A stretch of DNA of 64,000 nucleotides from Ptychodera flava (lineage: Eukaryota; Hemichordata; Enteropneusta; Ptychoderidae): positions 40,575,963 through 40,639,962 of the forward strand of contig NC_091936.1 in NCBI RefSeq assembly GCF_041260155.1. Direction: 5' to 3'. Each line of letters opens with the position of its first letter. Within the stretch, counting starts at the first letter, position 1. Below the pieces are notes generated by a model. It did no database searches. It saw only the letters and a program-made list of their open reading frames with translations, and was not told where the DNA came from. The position numbers and the translations under genes were made by a program. Of the stretch, positions 41,401 through 56,400 are shown piece after piece.

Positions 41401-44400
41401 CTTGCATTTAGACAATATGCAATTTTGCATGATTGGACTTCTGGATTTTATTTGAAAGCCTACTTTTTGCTCAACACATGGTAACAACAGAACTGGATGG
41501 AAAAGAGTTCACTCAGAATTCCAGAACTTGTGAACTGTTCACTTAAAAGATACTTTCATTACTTTTCTCCTGGTATGGAAAACTTTGATAGAAAGGACTG
41601 AAAACAATCGCATAGCACCTAGTCAGGGCTATGCAATGGCAAAACAAGTGACACGGACAACGGTAGGATGATCGAGATGTTGCAAGGAGGCACTGGTGGA
41701 GGGATGGTAAGGTGTGAAAAACTTACCCTGAACCAAAGCCACCAGTGTCAAAGCTTTGAATGAAACCATGATGAAATCCACTATATGTTGTTAGACAAGA
41801 GGAATTGGGATGAAAGAACATGGCAAGGTATTTAGTAGAAAATAAAATGGTTGTGGTCATTTGCAGCTATCAGGGTCATATCCCTGGGAATATCAACTTG
41901 TTGGTTTTCAAATGGTATGGCCAAGAGCAGATAACTTAAAATGCACTGTGTGACATTGTAAACAGAGATAAAAGATAAGCAGTTTCAATGCAAGAGGAAA
42001 TAGCATACATTACTGAAGACATTCTCTGATATTTAAACAGTGCTGGTGGAATATAATATGGCATATTTCTGCAAAGGGGTGTGCATTTATAACGATCATT
42101 TACATCATATCAACACAAAGATCAGCCTAAACAGTGATGAAGTGGGCCATACATGCTGGGATACAGAGAGAAAGGAGAAATCTGCTGGCAGTAACGATAG
42201 CTGAATCAAACAATGGATCCCTGAGGAATCTGCCATGCACCATACAACCACCCAACTGGTGGGGTAAGCAAATGAAACTGCAATGGCCTTAGAGAGAGGT
42301 ATAGGCAAACTGAAAGCGCTTACAGATCTAGAGTTGAGCAGCCAATCAAGAGAAGAGTTCACATGTCCAAATATAATGTGTACATGATAGCTTACCCAGG
42401 GTTTGGAAATCCACCATTAAATGAAGAATAAGGTGTCAAACTAGAGAATGAAATATTGAACGATGACAGAGAAAGAAAACATAAATGACAAGATACATGG
42501 TAAATCATATGATTTGATCATTACAATAGGACACAGAACTTGAAGAATAATGAACGAATGAAAGAACTGTGCTTCATGCATACATGTATTTCAACTCTGC
42601 TCTCAAAGATATTTAGCAAAGTTGAGATAAGTCAGTACATGGCACTCAAACTGCACTACAAAGGGCTAGACAAGTCTGAAATACTGAAAAATTCCTACAT
42701 GCAAATAAAGGGTCCAGAAATCACAGCAAGAAGAAGGCAAATCCTCAGTATAAGAAGGCATGAACATCACAAATAGCTGTGGAGATTCAATGAGATACCG
42801 TCAAACAATAGTAACTACTACATCTTGGTCAACACAATGATTTAATTTTCTCTTGTTTTGAATTTACCAACGGGAAGAGTTATAGTTCATAAAAACAACA
42901 TAAATCACAAAAATTTTCATCTCATATTTCTATCTGTCTTTTAAGTTTCATACCAATAAAACCAAAAGGGCAACTACACTTCTGGAACATGCTGGATTTC
43001 ATACACAGTGTACATAAGAGCAGATAGGCACCAGTGTCTAACATGTTTCTTTGATTTGCAACACACCCAAAATGTTCACATACTCTGAAAATTGTTTATG
43101 GCTGCTTCAAAATAAATACTGACAAAGGTGAGAGGATGTAAGTAACTATAGCAACAATGTACAGCGCCACCACAGACAAGCACATCCTAAACTGCTGCTG
43201 TGACAGCAACATTTTGACTTTCTGTCCTGAGATGTGCACATTTCAAAACTACACGTGGTGCTGATAACATTTTTACTGAGACCTCTGTATGTGCCATTGC
43301 ATTGGGAAAGTTATCGCAGTGGTATCAAATATCCACATTAGCATCAATAAAAAGTGTTTAGTGAGAATACTTGAAAACAACTTTTGAAAAGGAAATCAAC
43401 TGACCAGAACTTTATTCTCTGGTTGTGACCGAGATACTGCTTTATCTGCGTTAATTCTAAACTGTCATGATCCAGACACTCGGCTGCATTGCTGACTCTC
43501 TAACATATATCATCAAGCAAGCATTCTCTTGACACGTTCAGCTTAACCACATAACATGGCATTTCTAATGAAAACTATATTCAGGAAGGATTTCAATCCA
43601 TCACAACAATTTAATCAAATTCAATGATTTTGACAGCTGTAAGGTCAGATGTCATCTAACTAAGACACTAAAAACACCACATCAGAAAAGGCCTTAGGGT
43701 CATTTCAGTAAATTCACAGTGACAGCAACGACAATGGAATGATTTGAACTTTCCATTTTTTCCGATGATATTCATCTGACACTCATTCCGACTATTCAAA
43801 TAAGGCTGAGAACTGATACACAAGAAACTATATATCCATATAGGGGGGATTATATCATGAACTATCGAAAATATTAGTTATTTGTTAGTGCAATTATAAA
43901 AAGTTGTAGTACCTATCAAATTGACTGATTTTCCCTTTGTTTTTGTTTGTTTGTTTTTTTGTTTTTTTTGGGGGGGGTTCTCCTACACAAAAAGACAAAA
44001 TTTAAATTCTTTTTTGATATCTGCAATTTTTTTCACTTTTTTGGTTATTCTAGTAGAATTTAGACGGTGAGACTGTTCACAGTAACACATGTGAGCAAGT
44101 GTTCTACGTTCCTCATGTCAGTTAGCTGTCAAAGTACCAAGTCGTTGCTTTTCCTAAATATAGTTGTAATGAGCCATCATTTTGGCCTGGATGCACACAC
44201 AGCTCTAATGAGTACTTACTCATTGCTTGCAAACGGATCTGAGAAGGAACCAAACGACTGGAAACCGAAACCAGGAAATCCGCTGCTGAAGGAATTCTGG
44301 AACAGTGAGGAGCCTGATCCCCGGTGACCTGTTCCTCGTCTTGTGTCTAGATGTATGAAACAGAAGAAAAAAGTTTACAATCAAATTTGTAATTATGAAG

Positions 44401-47400
44401 ACTGTGAATACAAACGCAAATGTTCAGATACATGGTTGTACATGAGATAACATTGCAATCTGAAGGGATGAAAATATTCTTTCAAAGTCAGATATCATTG
44501 GATGACATCAAATAACATCTCCAGAATCTTGATGCTCATCAAAGTTTGTTGAAAAGTTAAAACAAGTATTTGATCCTCTATATATGTATGTGTCTGTCAC
44601 CACATTAACGTACAATGTGCCTCAGGATCAGATATTCAGACTCTTAAACTTTTACAATACTTTTTTGATCAACTACTTGTGAGGGCTCATTTTGAAACTC
44701 ATGGAGTAAATAAAGTTTTTGCAAGCTTATTTTTGTGAAAATCAAAAATCTTTTTTTCCCCATAAACTTAAATAGGGATTGGTGATTTGTTTCTTTGGTA
44801 CCAAATTTTGCACTGTGCCCCGGATTTTTATCCTTGATATCCAAAGGGAAAGATTTAAAGTTTCCTTAGAGAAAGTTTGAGCAAAAGTTTAAGTCTCTCA
44901 CTTTTGAGGCACATACTACTTTATACACTGTTTTGTTTAATAGTGTTTGCAAGAATGCAACATCAGATCTTTAGGGGGAAGGGTAGGGGGTAGTCACTGT
45001 TTAAAAATATGCAACTTTGTTTTGCCTTTACACCTTTTCCTGCCAAGTCCATATTTCACCACCAGGTTAAGATGGTTAAAATTAATGAAACACAACGTAT
45101 TCCATACGATGTATTTTACCATAATATTGAACTTTTGAAGGCTGTTGAAAACATAAATACTGTAAACTTGATTTTTATGGACTAAAGATGCTATAACAGA
45201 CCAAGCCAAGTGGGTGAAAATACATCATGTTTTGGCTCAATACCCCTTTTCAGTGACTTGGCTGATGGGGCAGTGATACTGTCTGGCAGGAAAAGGTGTG
45301 ATATTTCTTTTGAGTGAGCAGAGATCTACTTTTCCAATTTTAAAATCATGTAAAAAGTAGCAGGGAGATCAACTCTTGTAACTTTTAATTCACAAATTTT
45401 ACAAATTTTGCCACAACCACTACCCCTCAAAGATCAGATGGTGCATACCTAAATTGGTTCTCAGCAAGCAATAGATTTCTGTACCTAGCAATGAAAGAAA
45501 AGTCTATGCTGGCATGTGTACTGAAGATAAGACATTTTGGACTTCTAAAAACGACATGGATCATCTATACTCTGTACATCGACATGTTCTCCATTTGTCA
45601 TAACCTTTATAAAACCAAATTCTGTTTTTGCATTTGTATAAACCAAAACATTACAAACCAAGGTGTTGTGCCATAAAGCTTAAATTTAATTGATTTTTCT
45701 AATGAAGTGAACACTCGCAGCATAGCAGAGTAACACTTTACTGTTGACAGATGTCCATCTATCGTCTGCAGGGTAAACAGAGACCCGGAGCTTGCCTTGC
45801 ATATGGTATGTAAATTTCTTGTCCTGTACATTTCAGATTAGTTGCACAGTAAATATTATATATAATCATTTGACAGAAAGATATTTGCTGTTTTGCTCTG
45901 AGAAATCTGGAGATTCTAACTTCTGGTTTCTTTATACTTTGTACATGATAAAACCAACACATTCAATATACCAAGGGTGAGACATTTTGTGAATGTTTTT
46001 AAAATATCGCTTGTCCAAACATATACTACTGGCATTTCCTTAGACTCTCCACAGTCGCTGTGCCTTGTTCTGTGCGCGCCGCGATGGGCCTAGTATTCAA
46101 AGGCTGTGCAGCTGTGAGCACGCGCTACCAGACACAGCGACTGTCGGTTCTTGCAAGTATATGAATATTCATAAGGGTAGTGACGTCAAAAGAAAAACCT
46201 ATCTAACTGGGCGGAGAGAATATATAATAGTAGCTGGTAGACCTATATACGCGGTATGTTTTTATTTTTCATTTTTCATTTTATTTGGCTATGCTACCTG
46301 TCATTTTTGATTTGATTAACGGATGTGTGGAGTTCTATAAAGTACCCGGATCAGGCAGAAATCCGACCGGTCGCTTGCAAGAACGTCCAGACCCTGGGAT
46401 TCGCGTCGCGTCTCTGAAGGGCGCGCGCGTGTTCCAACAGAGAAGAACGCGAATCGCAGGGTCTCTGCCAGACTAGCATTTTCTCTGAGGGTGAAGTATT
46501 TCTGATATCTTATTTCCTTCAATACACGGGGTTCATTATTCTCTGTGACTCAATGCACGATCAAGATGGATGAAATCTAAATCTTGCAAATGACTGTGAC
46601 CATGAGAACGGTATTGAGTGTGTCAAATATACATGTACCGTGTACCATAAAGTGTACAAAAGTATGGTAGCAGCTGCTGTTACAGTGTCACTGAGCTTGT
46701 CTTTCATTCGAGCTGCTTGCTATAATGGCAGTTCTGAACACTGAACAGGACTTCACAGATGACAGGCCTTCACAAATATTGGTGAAATCATATGCTGACA
46801 CATGTCTTGTTGAAAACACATTTCATGTGGATGTAATTAGAATTGCATATGACAATAGAAGGTCAGTAGGGAAAATCTGTGGCATCAAGTAATCTGAAAT
46901 TTACTGATGTCCAAAATTCATGATATTCCCACAATTTGTGTCATCTGTACAATTTATCCTTGAGAATGTGCCAACAAGAAAAATAAGATTCCTAGTTCCG
47001 TCAGAGTTGAGGATTCAACAAGTTTTTATACTGAAACAAAATATATAGATACCGACTTTTTGTATTCATGGATAGCTATTCCTAATAGAGGGCTATACGG
47101 TCTATCCGAATGTAGAATATAGTTCAGGTTGATGATTTGATTACATGCAGTATTTGTACAGGCCTGTCAGTGTATACACAAAACCACGCTCAGTCATTCA
47201 TGAAATGCCAGTTTTTCAACATCTGGAGAACATTTTCCAATTTGTCCAATTCATTTCAAAGATCAGATTGCAAAAGCATGTCACATCAAGATGTAAACTG
47301 TCAAAATCTGTTCCAAATCGGTGATTTCAAAGAAACAGTCCCCAAGCTATCCATGATGATAGACAAAAAATTCAGCATGGCTGAGGAATGTTTTGTGTTA

Positions 47401-50400
47401 TTCTGAGTTTCTTTGAGTCAGCTGCTATATATTCACTGTCGGGGAAAATGAAATATTTCTCAGTTATGCGGCCTCTACACACTATATTAAAAGAAACACA
47501 ACAGCCTTGAATACCGCCATGACTATGCAGTTTGCAATTCATAGAATCTGCTCCTCAGTGAACATAGCATGCAGAAAGTGAGAATACTTACAAAACACAA
47601 AACCTACAATCTATATTAACCCTTAGAGTAATGCAATTTTTGCCACATAAATTTTGGTGCAACATTTTACCAATTTTTGTGATTTTTTTCTGTAATTTTT
47701 TGATAATTTGGACTAAATGGACATCACTTTTAATAGGCTACAGTTTTTGACCAGATTTTGGGAAAAATCTGCCAATTGATTGGGTTATTTTATAAAGAGG
47801 ATAAAAATTGATTATGGTGCTCAAAGGATTAAATATCATGTTATTGGACCTTTAAATGAATACTACACACAATGAAATTCATACAAAACCACTAATGCTT
47901 TGTAAACTTCAATATTTATCGTTCATGGCGAGGAAGTTACAGGAGTACAGTACATACTGCAGGGTACAGTAACATTAATGATTCCTGAACCTTAAGTGCC
48001 AGACGACACGCTGTTGTGGAGGTCAAAGGTTGCCGCCATCTATGAAATACAAACCTGCCCTTTCCTACACAGTGACAAGTAAAACAAAAAGCAGGCTAAC
48101 TCTGAGGAAATTTCAGAGTAGCAGTAAAATTATCATAGTAATAATAGTAATCATAGCAATGCCGATAAAAACAATTTTTAGGTCACATTTTCATTATTTG
48201 CTGCAGATTTTTTATGATTCTTGCTATACAAATGATAGCTTGAACCATTCAACAGCCATTGTATTTTGTTTACAATGATATACATTTTCTTTCAAAATAG
48301 ATTTAGAACTCATGCAGAATTTTACATGTAAAGCATATAAATCACCTCTCAAAAGAATATACAATATTTTTAAACAGTATAATATATGTAACACAAATGG
48401 AAAAGCATCTATATTTGCTTTGGAATTTAAAATACAAAAAGCAGCCTTCAAGATTGCATCAAGGGTTACTGTACTTTATGCACTGCACTGAGTTGTACAG
48501 TTGAAGACATGCTGTTATCGATGCAATATTATGCAAGCTCAACATTAATGTTGAAAAATCATCTTAAAAAGTCATCAAAAAAGAGTAATATAAAAGTAAT
48601 CACAAAATGCAGTGTTGTCGACCATAGAAAGTGTCCTAGCACTTTTAATCTAAACTTCTAATCTTATTCTGCATGAGCTTAGGGACCAAGCCCCATTACG
48701 ATACCATTATCTAATGACAGCAATGGATAGAATCACTAATACTGATCTTTCAGTTACTGGGTTGGGTACCAGACTGACCTTTACTTCTTGCAATGATTCA
48801 TGGATAAAATTTGATGACAATAAAAATCAACATCCTTGAACTTTTGTAGCGTTTAACTGTTCCATTGCTCAAAATTACAGTCAGGGGTGGTAGATAAACT
48901 CCTCTCTAATGAGAGTTAAAGGGCCATAAGTCTAGTAAACAGCGTGGCATAGAGCTTTAAATGAACTCTTTTTTCCCATTTCATTGAGTTAGTTAAAAAA
49001 ATAAAGATTAATTGCTGTGTGCCATGTTGACTACTGTTTTGAGCACACATAAAATGTGTAACTAATTAATTGAAGCAGTAATAATGAACTGGTATGGCAT
49101 GGTATCATTTTCAACAAAAAATTGACAACCAGTAAAGCTTAATCTTATATATTTAGCAAGTTAGCATGAATGCGGTTGAAGTTCTAACATTAAATTAGAG
49201 TATGTACTGCATACAAGTCTGTATGTGTCATCAAGCGTGTTTGTCATGAAGCAGACAGAGGAGCAAGAAAGGTACGACAATAATCAGCACGACGACAACA
49301 TTTTGATGTCAGAAGTTAGTAAAGATGAGACAAGTAATGAGTTACCGTTATTGGTGTCATAGCCAAAACCATAAAGGTTGGCTGGCTCACTTTGTCTCCG
49401 CATTCCTAGCAGTAGATACAAGACAAGAGGATTAAAGAGATGGGCCGGACCACAGCTGGGTTGAAATCACAAACAATACATCGATCTATGGCCTCCTGTT
49501 GTCCACTGGAAAGTCTCTTCTTAAAAGGGGCTGTGTCATCGACACCAGATTACTGGCTGGCTATTTCCAGTTACGTGGTAAAGTATGGAAAATATGCCCC
49601 CGCAGTTGATTTGTACGGCCCAATTGCTGCGCTCATTCAAATTATTTTTATGGACTGTTGGGGAGTTTTCTCTCTGTAGGGAATGTTACACTACTGCTAG
49701 GCTCATCAGATTTCATTGTACTTCAAATAACCTAGTCCAAGAGTGCACTGATTTGTCGTTGGACAGCATTCAGGGTCAAAGTTTAGCCGGGTCACTCTTG
49801 TTCAGTTTCAGTTATCACAGAGACACAATTGAGAACCAGATTTCTTAGGTATTGGAGATGGTGATTTGGGGAACATACACAGACACATGCATTGACACGA
49901 ATGAAATGCACGAAAAGGTCTTGACAAGTGATTAGAAAGTTAACATGGACTTTGAGCACATGATTTGCGATGTTATATATCAGAACATGCAGAATTCCAT
50001 GCATACTTCCTCGTACATGCATTTCTACTGGATAAACACTTGTAACTGATCCTCCAGAGATCACATGGGCTAGGAATAGCGCACCTACAGTTGTTTTCAT
50101 TACATTCTATTGTTTAAAATACTGCATAACCCAGCTGGAGAGTTTTAACGACTAACCTCAATCAACCTATGGCAAGCTACAGATTCTTTGTACCTGATTT
50201 TTAGAAAATGCACTGGCTAAACTAGTTTTCTACACAATAATATTCAGACAGTGGGCCTGATGCACTGAAGAATATGATGGATGATGTACTGTACATTTCT
50301 GCTCTCTTATTTTCTAACAAGGAAAGATACAGCCTTACACAACATCACATGTAATACGTGTAAACAATTGCGCTACAAAAACTTGAATACCCACATGTTG

Positions 50401-53400
50401 AATGATTAAACCATCAACCATAAATACTGACACAATGCTTAGAGAACAAGCAATTATTAAATATACAGAGAATTTACAAACCAAAATCAGAAAACATGCA
50501 TTTTATCAAGCTTGGAAAAAAAATCCTTTATGATCAAACTGAAACGTGTGTAAAATTTGAACATTCATTTCACAGAACTTGCGGTGACATCCTACAGATC
50601 TGATACAGTTAAACTAGATGAACTTCTGTGTTTAGACTTACCTTCAAAGAACTTCTGGTGATATCCTAAAGATCTGATACAGTAAAACTAGATGAACTTC
50701 TGTGTTTAGACTTACCTTCAAAGAACTTCTGGTCACATCCTACAGATCTGATACAGTAAAACTAGATGAACTTCTGTGTTTAGACTTACCTTCAAAGAAC
50801 TTCTGGTCACATCCTACAGATCTGATACAGTAAAACTAGATGAACTTCTGTGTTTAGACTTACCTTCAAAGAACTTCTGGTCACATCCTAAAGATCTGAT
50901 ACAGTTAAAACTAGATGAACTTCTGTGTTTAGACTTACCTTCAAAGAACTTCTGGTGACATCCTACAGATCTGATACAGTAAAACTAGATGAACTTCTGT
51001 GTTAGACTTACCTTCAAAGAACTTCTGGTCACATCCTACAGATCTGATACAGTAAAACGAGATGAACTTCTGTGTTTAGACTTACCTTCAAAGAACTTCT
51101 GGTGACATCCTACAGATCTGATACAGTAAAACTAGATGAACTTCTGTGTTTAGACTTACCTTCAAAGAACTTCTGGTGACATCCTACAGATCTGATACAG
51201 TAAAACTAGATGAACTTCTGTGTTTAGACTTACCTTCAAAGAACTTCTGGTGATATCCTACAGATCTGATACAGTAAAACTAGATGAACTTCTGTGTTTA
51301 GACTTACCTTCAAAGAACTCTGCAAATGGATCCCTTCCACCAAAGAAATCCCTGAACACTTCATCAGGAGTCTTGAAATCAAAGTGGAAGAAACTACCAA
51401 AGTCGTCGTGGAATTCAGCACCGAAATCAGAAGCTGTGAAACAAAGCAGAGATAGATGAAGTTAATAGGCCAAACCCAGAATTCGAATCGACCACGGTAC
51501 AAACAAGCCATGTGCGCAAACGCGCATGGACGTACGTGTATTTCCATACACGTTAGTACACATGTGGGCTTGTTTGTACCGGGATCACGTGATTATGGGC
51601 GTACTGAGTGTGTAGAACGCATCGCGTCCGTAGTAGAACTACAGTTGAGTAGAACCATTGGGTAGAACCATTAAGAGAACAGTTTTGATGTTCTGCACTT
51701 GTCAGTTTATGACTGCCTCAGATCAAATGATTCCTTGCTTGTGGCAATCTCAACTTCAAAAGCAAAACATGATTATTGACAACAAAGGTGGTGTCAAAAT
51801 GCACTGTAAAATATAAATAATCTACCAAATATAGAAATAACTCATGCATACTATATAGAGTAGATCTGACCATTGAGAAGTTGCTCCATGCACAGTAGTT
51901 CTGCATACCCAATAACTACTGTGCTTAACAATGTGACCTGTCATGCCACAATGGAAGCCACATCGAACACAAATTTTATAAAATTTGGTAATACTCTCCA
52001 AATACTATATCTGTATGAGAAAGACACACAAAAAAACTGAAGATCATTTTGATTGTTCTTTGATTACTCAACACAGACTGCCATCTGAAAATCCAAAAGA
52101 GTGGATGTTGGTTTAATATGTGACTTGTTTATGTCAGTAGACAGTGCATTTATCACCATGCTGGCTTGCATACCAAACGTTTGAGGACACAAGACTATTT
52201 CAATTGCTCCCATGTTGTTGAAGGCAACTATTCATACACTGGTAGACCCTAAGAAAATCTGTTGGTATTACTCTAGGTACATGTGAATGCAGAACTACTG
52301 TACATACATCACATGTACACTTGTACTTATGATTGAGGGCTCAGAAATGCTTAATCCAACAACGATTGATTTTACTTTACAGTAACCTACATATAAATGT
52401 ATATCACTATTATCAGTGTGTAGGTTGGTATAAAAAGAAGAGGGATGGTAGTTTTCGCAACCATAGTAGTCAACAGTGGCTGATTGACTGTGAATTGGCG
52501 GTGGATTTTATATGTCTTGAAAAGAAATGTTAAGTTTTTGGTATGATAGCACTTATAAACAAAGTGTATATACTTTGAGTGCTTGAAAAGAAAGAATGGC
52601 AAATCTCTTCTCATTAACAACCTTAAACAAAACTGTTTTGAACGTCCCTTGATTCAAGGCCTGATCAATGATGAAACAGTACATTTTGTACATGTGTATA
52701 CATGTACAGTGGTTCTGTTACCAGGCAAACCACAAAACCATGACACAATGGCAAACACACAAGATACCATGCATAAGCTGAACACCACATTATATTTCGC
52801 ATAGGAACATAAGACAAGCGACCTAGCGGCCGATATAGCTCCGCTGTGTTTATGTAGAGAATAACTATTTTTGACACATGTTGATGAAGAAGGAGGAAAT
52901 CTTTGATAGCTCAATGCAGTGGCCAGAAAAAAGTGGCTAAAATAAGCTGCAAAAATACACAATTGAAGATTTCATCATACTTTGAATATATCACATCGGA
53001 TCATCCCTAGGAACATGTCAACCAAAGCTATCTGATGAGTAGTGTTTTGAGAATAAAATTTTCTGACCAAAAATGGCAACAATTGCCCCCCCAAAATAAA
53101 AATTGCAGATTTCATCATAATTTCAAAAGATCAAATTGAGTTCATCTATAGAAACCTGTATACCAAATTTCAAAGCTGTTAGACCAGTACTTTTTGAGAA
53201 ACACATATTTTGACCAAAAATGGGAAAAATTGCCACAAAATTCAAAATTGCAGATTTCATCATTATTCAATAAATATCATGTAGTTCATCTATGGAAACC
53301 TGTATACCAAATTTCAAAGCTATCAGATGAGCAGTTGTTGAAATACACATTTTTTGACCTAAAATTGCAAAAATTGCCCCAAAAATACAAAATTACAGAT

Positions 53401-56400
53401 TTCAGGAGAAATTAAATATATATTACTTAGCTCATCTGTAGGAACCTGTATACCAAATTTCAAAGCTATCAGACCAGTACTTTTTGAGAAACACGTTTTT
53501 TGACCAAAAATAGCAAAAATTGCCCCAAAATTACAAAATCGCAGATTTCATCATAATTTCTACAAATATCATTAAGGTGATCTGTAGGAACCTGTATACT
53601 AAATTGCAAAGCTATCAGATGAGTACTTTTGGAAATACACATTTTTTGACCAAAAATGGCAAAAATTGCCCCAAAAATACAAAATTGCAGATTTCATCAT
53701 AATTTCAATACATATCATTTAGTTCATGTGTAGGAACCTCTATACCAAATTTCAAAGCTATCAGATGAGTAGTTTTGGCAATACACATTTTTTGACCAAA
53801 AATGGCAAAAATTGCCCAAAAATACAAAATTACAGATTTCATCAGAAATTCAATATATATTACTAAGTGCATCTATAGAAACCTGTATACCAAATTTCAA
53901 AACTATCAGACCAGTATTTTTGAGAAATACATTTTTTGACCAAAAATGGCAAAAATTGCCTTAAAAATGCAAATTTGCATATTTCTTCACAATTTGAACA
54001 AATCTTAAATAGATCATCCCTAGGGACATATGTACCAAATTTCAAAGCTATCTGACCGGTAGTTTTGAAGAAGAAGATTTTAAAGATTTTTTTACCAAAA
54101 ATGACAAAAATTGCCTTAAAAATACAAATATGCAAATTTCACCACGATTTGAAGAAATCTGACTGAAGTCACCATAAGTAAACTGCATATTAAATTTCAA
54201 AGCAATCGGACAAGCGGTTTGAGAAAAGAAGATTTTTTTACCAAAAACACCAAAAAATGCCCCAAAAATACAAATATGCAAATTTCACCACGATTTGAAC
54301 AAACTTAAGTGAGGTCACCCCAAGTGAACCGCATATAAAATTTCAAAGCAATTGGACTTGCGGTTTCAGAGGAGAAGGCAATTGTTGACGGACGACGACG
54401 ACGACGACGACGACGGACGACGGACGACGGACGACGACGGACGACGACGGAAAATCAACCTATTTGATAAGCTCCGCGTTGCTGACAGCGGAGCTAAAAA
54501 TTCAATCTTTGCAGTCATGCAATGATCACAAATAATGACTGACAACACAAAGATGGCAGCCTACGTAATCACAGAATGCTACACGAAGTCCAGATCAAGA
54601 GCTGCCTAGAGTGTATGACATGAACTTTCAAAGTGTTTCCATACGCTGACTGCCTATCTTGTTAAGTACAACATCCCTAAACATTCTGCAATACTTGTAA
54701 TTTGTCCATCCAGAGTTGCCATGTGGCAAAAGAACATGAAGGTCTGTTTACTTTCAAGTGATAATTAGGCCACAAAAAAAAAGAATTGTTTCTGGTCAGG
54801 TCTTTCTTTAAAACTGGTGCGGCGACGCGCATTTTATTTTATTTTTTTTTATTTTATTTTTTTTCCTCAAGGGAGGGAGGGGGGTCAGTTTTATAGTTTT
54901 ATCAATATAGTCACATATATACTGTTCATGCAGTCACTGATCATGCCCCCAAAGAATTTTCTCTTTTTTTCTTCAGCCATTTTGGTTTGGTGTCAGCCAC
55001 GGCCGCCGGCCACAATTAGAAAAACAAGGGTGACGCGCTGTTGTTTCAGTGACGCACGCGCTGACCAGAAAACATTTCTCTTTTTTTTTTGGCCTTATAT
55101 CAACGGGTACAAGTCAACATAAGTCTTGTCATCTATTGTGGGAACAGTGATCAGTGTCAAGCCAACTTGGTTCAAGACACTGATGACTTTGACAGAATCA
55201 CACTATACCATACATCAACAATATAAACAACAAAACTGTGTCTGACCTTTGTGGACTATAGGTGAGATAGAATAATGGATAAGGTCTAAGCTTGAATATG
55301 CTTCTGTTATTTGGAACAGTATAAGTAAACACCAGTCTGATAGAATTGAAAGAGTACAGCATAAATTTTTAACATTTTTTCATAAAAGAATTACTGGTTT
55401 TTACAGTGATGACATTGACTCGTTGTGCAATTTACAGTCATTAAAATCAAGGAGGACTATTTTTGATCATATATTTTTATACAAATGCATAAATGCAAAG
55501 TTTAATGTTAATGCTTTAGCTTCATTTTTTAGTCTTCATGTACCAAGGTTTTCAACTCGGCGTACTACTTTGTTTCATGTGCCATTTGGTAGAGTTAATT
55601 GTGTTCGTGACTCTTTTTAGTAGAATACCGAGACACTTTAATTGCTTTTAAACGAATACAATGACATTGATCCTTTTTCTGTAAATTTAAATGGTTTTAA
55701 AATGTTTTAAAACATTGTTTTCTCAGTATTTGTTAAAGTTTGTTCGTCTTGTCTTCATGTTTTAACTCTGTATCTGTATTTTTACTAACAGTCTTCCATA
55801 AATGGCCTCGGCTGTGGAAGTCATTATTAATAAACAAAAAAAAAAAACAAAAAAAAAACAATAAACAATCTGTGAAATAGTATTTGAAAATCAAAAAACT
55901 GTAGCTTGCTGTGTAAACCTTAGCATCACAATTTTCACAGGATTCCATGATTAAGGCAGGATTGAACATTTATAGCATGTTTGTAAATGTTTTATCTTTG
56001 AAATCAGGGTGAATAAAGTACAGGCTTAAAAATGTGGATGATGAACCTTAATTCTGGTGCAATTCAACTACGGTAATCTTAACAATTATTTCGTTTTACA
56101 CTGGCGTAAAATTAACAGCAGAGACATTATACAAAGTGATCAGGTGTTTAACAGAATTTTCAATGTGTGATTTCTGCCGTTTCTGCCTGTAACACTTAGA
56201 TTCCTCCAAGTGTTACACTCAACTCCTTCTCTCCACACAGGTCTAACATATTACCATTGGAAATTATGACGATGGGTCAAACCATGGCTGTGAGAAGTTT
56301 GAGATAACTTGAATTGTGGATGGAAGAGTGTCTATCCTGTGTCACTGTGTACTATTTTGTACGAGTGCATATGTCAGAATTTCATATCACATATGGCATT

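Noticed and set aside
50576-51308. CRISPR-like look of evenly spaced repeats
   Set aside because: Units abut as one ~74 bp period with no unique spacers, and the context is an animal intron.
53863-54281. Phe/Lys-rich frames on the minus strand
   Set aside because: By-products of the 145 bp tandem units; no conservation between units at the protein level.
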